A stretch of DNA of 64,000 nt from JAJXWB01 sp964634325 (GCA_964634325.1 CAZWJF010000004.1:62001-126000), one strand, 5' to 3'; counted from the first letter of the stretch, positions 9,010 through 17,973 are shown. A program made the numbers and translations. Notes: a model not told the origin generated them from the sequence alone.

Positions 9010-10281
9010 CTATCGCCGCTTCGTGCCGAAACCAATTCCTTTCACTACAGCGCCACCGCCGAATTTGGCGCGAATGGCGTCCATCGCGGTTTCGGCCGCC
9101 TTGAGCTTGCCGACGTCGGGGTCTGCGAGGTCCGCGAGGTCCGCCTCCGCGTCTTCGACGAGATCGGCGACGCCCACGCCGATCAGGCGATAGCGCGCCG
9201 TTCCGATTTCGGGCGTGAGCAGATCGCGGGCGACCGGGAAGATGCGGGCGGCGAGCTGGGTCGGACGTAGGCCCGAGCGCGATCGGGTCCTGGTCTTGAA
9301 ATCCGCCGTCTTCAGCTTGAGCGTCACGGATTGACCCGCGAGATCGGCCTTTTTCAAACGGCCGGCGACCTTTTCAGTCAGTTCGTGCAGCGTGCGCAGC
9401 AGCGTTTCGGCGTCGGAAACGTCCGTGTCGAACGTGGTTTCCGACGAAATGCTCTTGGCCTCCCGATCAGGGCTCACCGCGCGGGCGTCGATTCCGTTGG
9501 CGAGTCTCCAGAGCCTTTGTCCTTCCTGCCCCAGCGCGCGCATCATGTCGGTCTCGTCGCGCGCCTGAATGTCGGCGATGGTCTGGAGGCCGTCGCGGGC
9601 CAGTCGTTCGGCGGCGACCCTGCCGACGCCCCAGATACGCGAGACGGGCAGGGGCGCGAGCGCCGCTTTGGCCTCGGCGCGGCCGATGATCGTGAAACCG
9701 CGCGGCTTGTCGATGTCGGAGGCGAGCTTCGCCAGAAACTTGCAATAGCTCAGGCCGACCGAGACAGAGACGCCGATCTCCGCCTCGACGCTCTTCGCGA
9801 AACGGGCGAGGGTCAGGGCCGGCGCGCCATGATGAAGGCGCTCGGTGCCTGACAAATCCAGAAACGCCTCGTCGATGGACAGCGGCTCGACCAGCGGCGT
9901 CAGCGTGAGCATGCGGGCGCGGATTTCGCGCCCGACGGCGGCGTATTTGGCCATGTTCGGCTTGAGCACGACGGCGTCCGGGCAGAGCGCGCGCGCCTTG
10001 AACATGGGCATCGCCGAGCGCACGCCGTAGGTGCGGGCGATGTAGCAGCAGGTGGACACGACGCCGCGTTTGCCGCCGCCGATGATCAGCGGTTTGTCGC
10101 GCAGCGACGGATCGTCGCGCTTCTCGACCGCCGCGTAGAAGGCGTCGCAGTCGATGTGGGCGATAGCGAGCGAGTCGCGCTCGGGATGCGAGAGAAGGCG
10201 CGGCGAGCCGCACGCCGGACAGCGCGCGGCCGCCTCCGGGGCGGGCGTCAGGCAGTCGCGGCAGAGCGGCGCCGGGTTCAC
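9010..10281 (-). CDS. dinB: DNA polymerase IV (Y-family translesion polymerase)
   Basis: A 423-residue error-prone polymerase acting in lesion bypass. Catalytic carboxylates lie in AHIDCDAFYAAVEKRDDP (Asp44 and Asp46) and PLSIDEAFLDLSGT (Asp137, Glu138). The helix-hairpin-helix region VSRIWGVGRVAAERL and the little-finger domain follow. Unusual for E. coli-type DinB, the first 30 residues add two Cys pairs (C7-x2-C10 and C21-x2-C24), a likely zinc ribbon; such an extension is seen in some alphaproteobacterial Pol IV proteins. No beta-clamp peptide is obvious at the end (GFGTKRR). No LexA box is apparent upstream by eye. Confidence 0.92.
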   Translation of the reverse strand: MNPAPLCRDCLTPAPEAAARCPACGSPRLLSHPERDSLAIAHIDCDAFYAAVEKRDDPSLRDKPLIIGGGKRGVVSTCCYIARTYGVRSAMPMFKARALCPDAVVLKPNMAKYAAVGREIRARMLTLTPLVEPLSIDEAFLDLSGTERLHHGAPALTLARFAKSVEAEIGVSVSVGLSYCKFLAKLASDIDKPRGFTIIGRAEAKAALAPLPVSRIWGVGRVAAERLARDGLQTIADIQARDETDMMRALGQEGQRLWRLANGIDARAVSPDREAKSISSETTFDTDVSDAETLLRTLHELTEKVAGRLKKADLAGQSVTLKLKTADFKTRTRSRSGLRPTQLAARIFPVARDLLTPEIGTARYRLIGVGVADLVEDAEADLADLADPDVGKLKAAETAMDAIRAKFGGGAVVKGIGFGTKRR

Positions 10282-10296
10282 GAGCCTGCTCCCCCG

Positions 10297-10635
10297 TCAG
10301 TCGTTCCAGCGGTCCGGACCGGACAGGACGGCGCGGGCGGCGGCCACCCGTTCGGGCGGTATACCGGCCTGCGTGGCGAAGGCGAGGAGATCCGGCTCGT
10401 AGCCCGCGATATGGTCGAGGACGGCCGCCAGAAAGCCCGGCTGGGCCGCCGCGCGCCGGAGTTCGCCAGGGTCGATTCCCGTGAGCGCCAGAAACCGGCC
10501 GAGGCGCTCGTCGTCGGCGGCTATGTGGCCAATGGCCTTAATAGCTATAGCCTCTGCTTCGTCGCGGTTCGGCGCAGCCGTCCGCGGGCTCCGCGTCGAC
10601 ATGGCCTCGCGCTGCGGTAATTTGCGGGTGGGCAA
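10297..10635 (-). CDS. DUF3572 family protein
   Basis: A 112-residue small helical protein of the DUF3572 family, found in alphaproteobacteria and uncharacterised. The conserved part begins at DEAEAIAIKAIGHIAADDERLGRFLALTGIDPGELR and continues to the C-terminus. I prefer the TTG at 10635 because AAAGGA lies seven bases upstream; an ATG at 10602 gives 101 residues with a weaker site. It precedes dinB on the same strand with 15 bases between, and is divergent from divK. Confidence 0.75.
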   Translation of the reverse strand: MPTRKLPQREAMSTRSPRTAAPNRDEAEAIAIKAIGHIAADDERLGRFLALTGIDPGELRRAAAQPGFLAAVLDHIAGYEPDLLAFATQAGIPPERVAAARAVLSGPDRWND

Positions 10636-10749
10636 GGATTTTCCTTTCGTAAATCTCTGACGCGTAAATTACGTCCGATCGCGCTTTCGTCGATCCAGAT
10701 TCGCCTGCCGCCGCGGGCGCGATGAGCCGGAAACGGGGCCGGACCTGAG

Positions 10750-11127
10750 ATGTCTAAGACCATTCTGATCGTCGAAGACAACGAGCTCAATATGAAGCTC
10801 TTCAACGATCTTCTGGAGGCCCACGGCTATCGAACGCTGCAGGCCCGCAACGGGGTCGAGGCGGTCGACCTCGCCCGCAAGCACCATCCGAACCTGATCC
10901 TGATGGACATCCAGCTTCCGGAGGTCTCCGGGCTGCAGGTCACGCAATGGATCAAGGACGACGAATCGCTGAGATCGATTCCGGTCGTCGCCATCACCGC
11001 GTTCGCCATGAAGGGGGACGAGGAGAAAATCCGGCAAGGCGGCTGCGAGGCCTATCTCTCCAAGCCGATTTCCGTCGTCAAATTTCTCGAAACTGTCCGC
11101 AATTACGCGTCCGATTCTGTGGGGTAA
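10750..11127 (+). CDS. divK: Cell-cycle response regulator DivK
   Basis: A 125-residue single-domain receiver protein. The acidic pocket VEDNE (residues 8-12), phosphoacceptor Asp53 in LMDIQLPEVSG, Thr in VVAITAFAMKGDE and Lys in YLSKPI are all present. In Caulobacter and rhizobia DivK relays phosphate between DivJ/PleC and controls the CckA-CtrA pathway. It lies directly upstream of pleD (6 bases apart), the order conserved in alphaproteobacteria, so the two are very likely one operon. A GAGATG context with weak Shine-Dalgarno precedes the start. Confidence 0.95.
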   Translation: MSKTILIVEDNELNMKLFNDLLEAHGYRTLQARNGVEAVDLARKHHPNLILMDIQLPEVSGLQVTQWIKDDESLRSIPVVAITAFAMKGDEEKIRQGGCEAYLSKPISVVKFLETVRNYASDSVG

Positions 11128-11133
11128 GCGTTC

Positions 11134-12504
11134 ATGACCGCTCGCGTTCTCGTCGTCGACGATCTGCTGCCGAACATCAAACTGCTCGAAGCGCGTCTGA
11201 CGGCCGAATATTTCGACGTTCTGACCTCCACGAACGGGCCGGAAGCGATCGAAGCCTGCAAGGCGGGCCTGTGCGACATCGTGCTGCTCGACATCATGAT
11301 GCCCGGCATGGACGGTTTTGAGGTCTGCACGCGGCTAAAGGCCGATCCAACGACCTCGCACATCCCCGTCGTCATGGTGACGGCGCTCGACCAGGCGGCG
11401 GACCGCGTGCGCGGTCTCGACTGCGGCGCCGACGACTTCCTGACCAAGCCGGTCGACGAAGTGGCGTTGATCGCGCGGGTGAAATCGCTGTCGCGCCTCA
11501 AGGTCACGATGGACGAATTGCGTTCGCGAGCGGCCGCGTCCGCGCGGCTCAGCCGCTCCGATCCCTTCGTCAACGCGTCGGCCGCCGACGGCAACCACGG
11601 TCGCGTCCTGCTGGTCGACGACCGCATGGCGTCGAGCGACCGCATTGTCGCGTCGCTGCGCGGCCACCAGGCGGTGGACGTCGAGACGAACCCGCAGGAG
11701 GCGCTGTTTCGCGCCGCCGAAAATCCGTACGATCTCGTGATCGTCAGCCTCGGACTGACCAACTACGACGGCCTGCGCCTGTGCAGTCAGCTTCGCTCGC
11801 TCGAGCGCACGCGCGGCCTGCCGCTGCTGACCATCGCCGATCTCGAAGACCGCCCGAAAGTGCTGCGCGGCCTCGATCTCGGCGTGAACGATTATCTGAT
11901 GCGTCCGATCGATCGGAACGAACTGATCGCCCGCGTGCGCACGCAGGTGCGCCGCAAGCGCTACGCCGACAGTCTGCGCGACAATGTCGAGCAGGCGATC
12001 GAGATGGCGGTCGTCGACGGCCTGACCGGTCTGCACAACCGGCGTTATTTCGACATGAATCTCACGGCGCTGCTCGATCAGGCGGCGCAAGAGGCCAAGC
12101 CGCTGTCGCTGCTCGTGCTCGACATCGACTTCTTCAAGAGGATCAACGACACCTACGGCCACGATTCCGGCGACGAAATTCTGCGCGCGCTCGCCGGGCG
12201 CATCCGACGCGCGGTGCGCAGCGTCGATCTGGTCTGCCGCCTCGGCGGCGAGGAGTTCGTGATCGTGATGCCCGATACCTCGCTGGAGGTCGCCGCGCGC
12301 GTCGCCGAGCGCGTGCGTCGGGCGGTCGAAGCCGAGCCGTTCAATGTGAAGGAAGGGCAGCAGGCCATTCCGGTCACGATCTCGATCGGCGCCGCGGATC
12401 GCGGCGCGGACGCCAATCCGGACTTCATCTACAAGTCGGCCGACAAGGCGCTGTATGAATCGAAGACGTCCGGGCGAAACAAGGTGAGTTTGTCGGCGGC
12501 CTGA
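11134..12504 (+). CDS. pleD: Diguanylate cyclase response regulator PleD
   Basis: A 456-residue protein with REC1 (about 1-125), degenerate REC2 (about 150-275) and a GGDEF domain (about 285-455). REC1 has phosphoacceptor Asp53 (LLDIMMPGMDG). In REC2 the matching position is Ser in VIVSLGLTNYDG, as expected for the dimerisation adaptor. The active site is GGEEF at about 371-375 and the product-inhibition site RSVD lies at about 362-365, so the enzyme should make c-di-GMP and be feedback regulated. PleD drives polar morphogenesis and the motile-to-sessile change in Caulobacter. Probably cotranscribed with divK. Confidence 0.95.
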   Translation: MTARVLVVDDLLPNIKLLEARLTAEYFDVLTSTNGPEAIEACKAGLCDIVLLDIMMPGMDGFEVCTRLKADPTTSHIPVVMVTALDQAADRVRGLDCGADDFLTKPVDEVALIARVKSLSRLKVTMDELRSRAAASARLSRSDPFVNASAADGNHGRVLLVDDRMASSDRIVASLRGHQAVDVETNPQEALFRAAENPYDLVIVSLGLTNYDGLRLCSQLRSLERTRGLPLLTIADLEDRPKVLRGLDLGVNDYLMRPIDRNELIARVRTQVRRKRYADSLRDNVEQAIEMAVVDGLTGLHNRRYFDMNLTALLDQAAQEAKPLSLLVLDIDFFKRINDTYGHDSGDEILRALAGRIRRAVRSVDLVCRLGGEEFVIVMPDTSLEVAARVAERVRRAVEAEPFNVKEGQQAIPVTISIGAADRGADANPDFIYKSADKALYESKTSGRNKVSLSAA

Positions 12505-12848
12505 GGCTGGCCAGCCGTTCACCCTGTCCATTTTCCTTAACAAACGGTTTCTAAAACGGTTCGAAGGCCGGGAGATTGCTTTTCCGGCCGCGCGGGGTAA
12601 CGTGGTCCTGCCGAGCTAGTTGCATCTGGCGGCGCGGTCAGGCCCCGAAGCGGGCGTTCGCGTCAGTTCGCGTAGCGATGCGTTTCGGCGACTTTGAATA
12701 CCCTGCGGAGTGCTCAGGTCCGCCGCATCTCCTGGGTCCGTGGGGTCGGCCGGTCGTTGGCGGTGTAGGAGTGGCCTCCTCGAACGCCGTCGATGACCGG
12801 CCACCTTCGTCGCCGAATCAGGCTCCGTCGATTTCTCAGAGTGGCCTC
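12505..12848. other. Intergenic region with a long imperfect hairpin
   Basis: 344 bases between pleD and an SDR gene. It holds a GGCTGGCCAGCC palindrome right after pleD, a direct repeat AAACGGTT at 12542 and 12554, and a nested hairpin: GGCCGGTC (12748-12755) pairs with GACCGGCC (12795-12802), with AGGAG/CTCCT (12767-12771 and 12776-12780) inside. The SDR frame is open through here but the composition is not coding-like. Confidence 0.5.
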
Positions 12849-13682
12849 ATGCGCGACCTTTCCGGCCGCACCGCCTTCGTCACCGGCGCGGCCAGCGGGG
12901 TCGGTTTCGCGCTCGCCCGCGCCCTGGCGGCGGAAGGCGCAAACGTCATGCTCGCCGATATCGAAGAGCCCGCGCTCGACGCCGCCGTCGTGCGGCTCGC
13001 CGGGTTTTCGCCGCGCATCGCCTCGATTGTGTGCGACGTCGCCGATTTTGACAGCCTTTCGCGGGCGGCCGCGGAGACGCGCGACGCCTTCGGTCCGGTT
13101 CACATCCTGTGCAACAACGCCGGCGTCGCCGGCGGCAGCGGCGTCGAAGCGATATCGCCGCAGACCTGGCGGTGGGTCGTCGACGTCAATCTCATGGGGG
13201 TCGTGAACGGTCTGGCCGCATTTCTGCCGGCTATGCGAGCGCACGGGCAAGGCGGCCATATCGTCAACACGGCCTCAATGGCCGGCTTGCAGGCCAATAT
13301 CGGCTTCAGCCCCTATGTTGCGACCAAATATGCGGTCGTCGGAATTTCCGAAGGCCTCGCGAAAGAGCTCGCGCCGGAAAACATCGGCGTCAGCGTTCTG
13401 TGCCCGGGATTCGTTCGCACGCGAATCGCCGAGAGCGCGCGCAACCGGCAGGAACGCTACGGCCCGGCGCAGCGGCCGCCGCCCGACAGCGCCAGCGGGG
13501 AATTGGCGAGGCGTATGGCGGAAAACGCCGACGCCGGGCTCGACCCGGCATGGGTCGCCGCGCGCGCGCTCGACGCGATCCGCTCAAACGAGCTCTACGT
13601 TTTCACCCATCCCGAGATGCGTGGGGAAGTGGACGACAGATTCGCGGCCATCGACGCGGCGTTCCGGCGCGCGTCGCCCTGA
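12849..13682 (+). CDS. Short-chain dehydrogenase/reductase
   Basis: A 277-residue classical SDR oxidoreductase. The nucleotide-binding TGAASGVGFALARALA motif is at about residues 11-26, the adenine-ring acidic residue is in LADIEEP (favouring NAD over NADP), NNAGVAGG follows, and the catalytic Ser and YVATK (Tyr-x3-Lys) lie in the middle. The substrate is unknown. The ATG at 12849 is chosen because the fold starts eight residues later; the frame opens 91 codons upstream but that segment looks non-coding. The ribosome site (AGAGTGG) is moderate. Confidence 0.85.
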   Translation: MRDLSGRTAFVTGAASGVGFALARALAAEGANVMLADIEEPALDAAVVRLAGFSPRIASIVCDVADFDSLSRAAAETRDAFGPVHILCNNAGVAGGSGVEAISPQTWRWVVDVNLMGVVNGLAAFLPAMRAHGQGGHIVNTASMAGLQANIGFSPYVATKYAVVGISEGLAKELAPENIGVSVLCPGFVRTRIAESARNRQERYGPAQRPPPDSASGELARRMAENADAGLDPAWVAARALDAIRSNELYVFTHPEMRGEVDDRFAAIDAAFRRASP

Positions 13683-13694
13683 ACGCGGTCTGCG

Positions 13695-14180
13695 TCAGGG
13701 CAGGGGCCGCGACAGAAAAACAGCGCCGGGGATCGGCGAAGCGTAATAGGGCTTGATCCGCTGGAAGCCGACTTCGGCGTAGAGCGTCAGCGCCGCGGCC
13801 ATCGAAGGCAGCGTGTCGAGCCGCATCTCGGTGTAGCCCTCTGCGACCGCAATCTTGATGATCGCGTCGACCAGCGCTTTTCCCGCCCCGAGTTGCCGGC
13901 CCTTGCGCATCACGTAGAGACGCTTCATCTCGCAGCAGCCGGCGGGCTCGATCGGGCGCAACGCGACGCAGCCGATGGCCTCGCCGTCGGCGGCGCGCGC
14001 GAGCAGCAATTCGCCCTTCGGCGGCGCGTATTCGCCGGGCATGTTCTCCAGCTCTTCCTCGAAATTCTGGAACGAGAGATCGACGCCGAGCGTGCCGGCG
14101 TAAGCGCCGAACAGACGGACGGCGTCGTGGAAGTCGGCGTCGGTGCGCGCCGGAACGATGTGAAAAGCGGCTGACTGCAC
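13695..14180 (-). CDS. GNAT family N-acetyltransferase
   Basis: A 161-residue acetyltransferase of the GNAT fold. Motif A, the acetyl-CoA pyrophosphate loop, reads VMRKGRQLGAGKALVDAIIKIA near residues 100-120, preceded by the strand EMKRLYV, and motif B includes ALTLYAEVGFQRIKPYY. The substrate is unknown. The start is a GTG at 14180, chosen because a perfect AGGAGG lies eight bases upstream; longer versions of the frame run into non-coding sequence. It converges with the SDR gene (12 bases between). Confidence 0.85.
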   Translation of the reverse strand: MQSAAFHIVPARTDADFHDAVRLFGAYAGTLGVDLSFQNFEEELENMPGEYAPPKGELLLARAADGEAIGCVALRPIEPAGCCEMKRLYVMRKGRQLGAGKALVDAIIKIAVAEGYTEMRLDTLPSMAAALTLYAEVGFQRIKPYYASPIPGAVFLSRPLP

Positions 14181-14312
14181 GTTTGCGCCTCCTGAAATGC
14201 GCCGTGACCGGCGTAGCAGGGGCGACGCGGGCGCCGCAACCGCTTTCGCGGCCTCGAGCGCTCGTTCCTTAGCCGCAGGCGCCCATGCTTTGGCCATGCC
14301 GCCCGCTCGCCC

Positions 14313-14339
14313 AAAGAAAAAGGGCGCTCGCGCGCCCTT
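14313..14339 (-). terminator. Rho-independent terminator of rpmG
   Basis: On the minus strand an 8-base-pair stem AAGGGCGC/GCGCCCTT with a GCGA loop is followed by TTTCTTT. It lies 26 bases past the rpmG stop. Confidence 0.85.
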
Positions 14340-14364
14340 CAGGAGATCGACTCTCGAGGCCGAC

Positions 14365-14532
14365 TTACTTGATCTTGGTTTCCTTGTACTCGACGTGCTT
14401 GCGCGCGACCGGGTCGTACTTCTTGAACGACAGCTTGTCGGTCTTCGTGCGCGCGTTCTTCTTGGTGACATAGAAATGGCCAGTGTCGGCGGACGACAGC
14501 AGCTTGATCTTGATGGTGGCGGCCTTGGCCAT
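14365..14532 (-). CDS. rpmG: 50S ribosomal protein L33
   Basis: A 55-residue basic ribosomal protein, beginning MAKAATIKIKLLSSADTGHF and ending KHVEYKETKIK, the standard bacterial L33 length. It has no cysteines, so it is the zinc-independent form. The gene has its own intrinsic terminator directly downstream and about 145 bases of upstream sequence before the divergent ribokinase gene, so it is probably a single-gene unit. Confidence 0.95.
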   Translation of the reverse strand: MAKAATIKIKLLSSADTGHFYVTKKNARTKTDKLSFKKYDPVARKHVEYKETKIK

Positions 14533-14677
14533 GGTCGTGTCCCGGTTTAGCGGCGTAGCCAGCCGCGCAACGAAAAGAGCCGGAGAACGGTGAACCGTCC
14601 CGGCCCGGAAGCTCGGCGCGCAAAATACTCACGACAGGCCGATTGTCAATTCCGCGCGCTGACGGCAAAGCTGTCAC

Positions 14678-15562
14678 ATGATCCTCGTCTTCGGTTCGAT
14701 CAATCTGGACCTGCTGTTTGCGATGGACGCGCTGCCTGTGGCCGGGGAGACGCGGCTGGCCGGCGCGATGCGTACGGCGCCTGGCGGCAAGGGGGCCAAT
14801 CAGGCCGTCGCAGCGGCGCGCGATGGAGCGGAAGTGGCGCTCTACGGGGCCGTCGGCCGCGATTCCTTCGCCGGCCCCGCGCAGGCAGGGCTGGAATCCG
14901 CAGGCGTCGACACCTGGGGCGTCGCGGCGCTCGATGGACCCACCGGCGTCGCCTCGATCGTCACGGACCGGGCGGGCCGCAACGCCATCGCGGTCGCGCC
15001 CGGCGCCAATCTACTGGCGCGGCAGTCCGCCGTTCCCGACGAAATGCTCGATTCTGAAACGATTCTTCTCGTTCAGATGGAATGCGATCCGGGCGAAACC
15101 GCGCGCCTCATCGCCCGGGCCCACGCGGCGGGCGCGCGCGTCATTCTCAATCTTGCGCCGGCGGTCGAACTGCCGCTCGAGACGTTCCGCGACACATATC
15201 TGGTCGTCGTCAACGAGCGGGAGGCGGCTTTTCTGGCGGCGCAGGCCGGGTGCGACGCTTCCGCGAAAGCGCTGGCCCAGAGCCTTGCGACCGGCGTCGT
15301 CCGCACGCTCGGCGGCGAGGGATGCGAGGCGCATGTCGCCGGCGAGGATTTCAGGATCGCCGCCCATCGCGTCGATGTAGTCGACACGACGGCGGCGGGC
15401 GATTGTTTCGTCGGCGTGCTGGCGGCGGGACTCGACCGCGGCCTCGACATGCGCGCGGCGCTTTCGCGCGCCAGCGCAGCGGCAGCGCTCGCCTGCACGA
15501 AATCGGGCAGTCAGGGAAGCTTGCCGGACGCCGCCGACATCGACGCGGCGATCAACAGATAG
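14678..15562 (+). CDS. Ribokinase (PfkB family sugar kinase)
   Basis: A 294-residue PfkB-family kinase, most like ribokinase, which phosphorylates D-ribose at O5 with ATP. The N-terminal sugar-binding motif APGGKGANQAVAAARDG lies at about residues 32-48 and the C-terminal signature DTTAAGDCFVGVLAAGL at about 236-252, with the catalytic Asp in AAGD. No ribose transporter or other rbs gene is nearby; the convergent neighbour is an MFS permease. The last 52 bases overlap the 3' end of that gene on the other strand. Confidence 0.85.
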   Translation: MILVFGSINLDLLFAMDALPVAGETRLAGAMRTAPGGKGANQAVAAARDGAEVALYGAVGRDSFAGPAQAGLESAGVDTWGVAALDGPTGVASIVTDRAGRNAIAVAPGANLLARQSAVPDEMLDSETILLVQMECDPGETARLIARAHAAGARVILNLAPAVELPLETFRDTYLVVVNEREAAFLAAQAGCDASAKALAQSLATGVVRTLGGEGCEAHVAGEDFRIAAHRVDVVDTTAAGDCFVGVLAAGLDRGLDMRAALSRASAAAALACTKSGSQGSLPDAADIDAAINR

Positions 15563-16653
15563 AGCGCAAACAGCGCCGCCATTCCGCCGAACAGGCCGAA
15601 CTGCGGCAGCGCGTCGAGAACGCGGCCGAGCGCCGGCGGGCCCGCCATCATGCCGGTTGCATAGAGCATGATGAAAGCCGCGTTGGCCGACGCCAGATCC
15701 GCGCCCGCATAGCGCGCGCCGAGCGCCGCCAGGCCGAGCATGTAGAGGCCGCCGACGACGCCGCCCCAGACGAACAGCAAAACGCTGAAGGCGAGGTAGT
15801 GGGGTTGCAGCAGCGCGAGGCCGATCGCGCCGACCAGGCCGAATCCCGCCACCGCGAGCATGAGGCGCTGGCGATCGAATCGGTCGGACAGAAGTCCGAG
15901 CGGCAATTGAAAGGCGACATTGCCGAAGGCGACGAAGGAAACGAACAGGGCGCCGGTCTGCGCGTCGAAACCGTTGCGCAGCGCCTGGACCGGAAGCAGA
16001 CCCATGCCGCCCGTCTCGATGGCGCCGAACAGCAGCGACGCAAGCATGATGGCCGGCGCGGCGCCGATCATGCGCCAGGCCGGGCGCTCGGCGCTTCGGC
16101 TGAAGCCTGGAATACTGTCGCCGGCCGCCACAACAGGAGCGCCGGCGACAACGAAGAGCGCCATTGCGAGATAGAAGCCGGCGCGACCCTCCGCGCCGAC
16201 GAGGCCGACGATCGCCGGGCCGAGAGCAAAGCCCAGGTAAAGCGCGGTCGAGTAGATGCCGATCCACAGACCGCGACGTTCCTCTGGCGCGAGGGCGTTG
16301 ATCGCATATTCGCTGACGACGAACAGGAGCGTCAGCGCTGCACCGAGCAGGAACCGGATCGGATACCACCACCAGACGTTCGCGACGAAGGCGAGCGCGG
16401 CGAGACATGCCACCCCGAGCGCAAGGGCGATGGTCATCACGTTGCGTACGCCGAGCCGTCGCACGAGCGACGGCGTAAGCGGCGAAACGAGGATCGTCGC
16501 CAGACCCGACATGGCCACGCCCCAGCCATTGGCTTCCGCGCTGAAGCCTGCCGCCTCCATGCGTACGGCGATGATCGGGATCGTCAGCGACAGGCCGACG
16601 CCGACAAGCGCGATCGCGGCGATGGCTGCGATGAGAGGGAAGAAGCGTGGCAT
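15511..16653 (-). CDS. MFS transporter
   Basis: A 380-residue inner-membrane protein with about 12 hydrophobic segments and the MFS loop 2-3-like stretch TPSLVRRLGVRNV near residues 60-72. The repeat in the second half, PLGLLSDRFDRQRLM, is the expected counterpart. It resembles the YcaD/small MFS group; substrate unknown. I prefer the ATG at 16653; upstream in-frame ATGs at 16677 and 16698 would add a polar leader. Its 3' end overlaps the ribokinase gene tail-to-tail by 52 bases. Confidence 0.85.
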   Translation of the reverse strand: MPRFFPLIAAIAAIALVGVGLSLTIPIIAVRMEAAGFSAEANGWGVAMSGLATILVSPLTPSLVRRLGVRNVMTIALALGVACLAALAFVANVWWWYPIRFLLGAALTLLFVVSEYAINALAPEERRGLWIGIYSTALYLGFALGPAIVGLVGAEGRAGFYLAMALFVVAGAPVVAAGDSIPGFSRSAERPAWRMIGAAPAIMLASLLFGAIETGGMGLLPVQALRNGFDAQTGALFVSFVAFGNVAFQLPLGLLSDRFDRQRLMLAVAGFGLVGAIGLALLQPHYLAFSVLLFVWGGVVGGLYMLGLAALGARYAGADLASANAAFIMLYATGMMAGPPALGRVLDALPQFGLFGGMAALFALYLLIAASMSAASGKLP

Positions 16654-16702
16654 GTTCGCCCTGAGCCCGGCCGTCATGGCCGGGCATGACGGCGTCAAAC
16701 GA

Positions 16703-17461
16703 TCATAATTCCTCGCGAAACCAAACCCGCTGCTTCTCGTAATAGAAGGGCGTGGGGACGTCGTCCGCCATGCCGCCGGCGATGCGACCTTCCAGCTCCT
16801 TCAGAACGACCGAGGTGATGTGCGGCAGATCGAGTTCCTGCGCTTCTTTCAACGGCACCCAGACGAGTTCGACGAGTTCCGTATCCGGCGTCACGACGCC
16901 TTCGACGCGATGGGCGATCCATTTGGCGTCGAGGCACAGGAACGTGGTGTCGAAGCGCTTCGGACGCTTGGGCGGCGTGATGGCGCGGGCGATGAAATGC
17001 ACCTCCGACAGATCCGGCGCCACGCCATGCGCGGCGAAATCCGCCCAGTCGCCGTCGGGAACCCGCTCGACCGCGCCGCGGCGGCCGAGGACGAGGCCCG
17101 TCTCCTCGAACACTTCGCGCATCGCCGCCAAAGCCAAGGCGCGCGGCAAGGTCTTCGACGGTTTCACGCGGCGCTTGCCGAGCTTTTCCTCGACCACAGA
17201 CGGCAGCGGCGCCAGCGCCGACATCTTGCGGTCGGACGCCTCGATGCGCCCGCCGGGAAAGACGAACTTGCCGGCCATGAACTTGTGGCCGGCGTGGCGC
17301 TTGCCCATCAGCACTTTCGGCGTCTTGTCGGCGCGATCGAGCAGGATCAGCGTGGCCGCAAGCTTTGGCCGCACGTTCGGCCATTTCCGCTCGCGGTCAT
17401 GATTGGTCATGAATTGCGCGTGCGCGTGTTCCTTGCTGGCCTGGGCCGCCTTGTCGTTCAT
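16703..17461 (-). CDS. Nudix hydrolase
   Basis: A 252-residue hydrolase of nucleoside diphosphate-linked compounds. The Nudix box begins at FVFPGGRIEASD and ends at REVFEETGLVLG, but about 35 residues are inserted between the GG and REVFEETG parts, as in NUDT8/NUDT19-like subfamilies that act on CoA derivatives. The catalytic Glu pair in REVFEE is intact. The exact substrate is not predictable. The gene lies between the MFS and DUF983 genes on the same strand, 39 bases downstream of the latter. Confidence 0.85.
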   Translation of the reverse strand: MNDKAAQASKEHAHAQFMTNHDRERKWPNVRPKLAATLILLDRADKTPKVLMGKRHAGHKFMAGKFVFPGGRIEASDRKMSALAPLPSVVEEKLGKRRVKPSKTLPRALALAAMREVFEETGLVLGRRGAVERVPDGDWADFAAHGVAPDLSEVHFIARAITPPKRPKRFDTTFLCLDAKWIAHRVEGVVTPDTELVELVWVPLKEAQELDLPHITSVVLKELEGRIAGGMADDVPTPFYYEKQRVWFREEL

Positions 17462-17500
17462 TTCGGACCTTCGTTCGACTGCCGATCTTGTCGGACGATC

Positions 17501-17956
17501 CTACGCGGATCGATCCGTCGCGCCAATCTGTGGGCGGTGCGCGGCAGGCATGTCCTCCTCGCCGCCGAAACCGTGCATGCGCAGCGCCCATTGGTAGCCG
17601 ACGAGCGCGCCTTTCACGAGCGGCAGCAGCCAGAGCGAGGAGAGGATGATGAAGGCGGACCAGAGGATCGCGTGCAGCCAGTAGGGCGCATCCGGCCAGA
17701 ATTCGTCGAAGGCGAGCAACGCGGCGACCACGAAATGACCGACGATGAAGATCGTGAAATAGGGCGGCGCGTCGTCGGCGCGGTGATGATGCAATTCCTG
17801 GCCGCAGACGGCGCAAGCGTCCACGACTTCCAAATAGGAGCCGTAGAGCTTGCCCTCGCCGCAAGCCGGACAACGACAGGCGAAGCCGCGTCGCATGGCG
17901 AGCCAGACGTCGCGGTCGATGGCCGCCCCGGTGGATGCGGGCGCGGGAGAGTTCAT
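17501..17956 (-). CDS. DUF983 family membrane protein
   Basis: A 151-residue protein with a zinc-ribbon-like N-terminus (CRCPACGEGKLYGSYLEVVDACAVCGQEL) and two membrane segments in FTIFIVGHFVVAALLAF and ILWSAFIILSSLWLLPL. This is the DUF983 family, common in alphaproteobacteria and uncharacterised. The ATG at 17956 has AAAGGGA upstream. A GTG at 17977 that overlaps the RNase R stop (GTGA) is the alternative and would add seven residues. Either way it is coupled to, and cotranscribed with, rnr. Confidence 0.85.
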   Translation of the reverse strand: MNSPAPASTGAAIDRDVWLAMRRGFACRCPACGEGKLYGSYLEVVDACAVCGQELHHHRADDAPPYFTIFIVGHFVVAALLAFDEFWPDAPYWLHAILWSAFIILSSLWLLPLVKGALVGYQWALRMHGFGGEEDMPAAHRPQIGATDRSA

Positions 17957-17973
17957 AGGCTTGTCCCTTTCGG

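Noticed and set aside
10621..10749. CtrA-type binding site ahead of divK
   Set aside because: There are AT-rich GTAAAT elements, but no TTAA-N7-TTAA arrangement.
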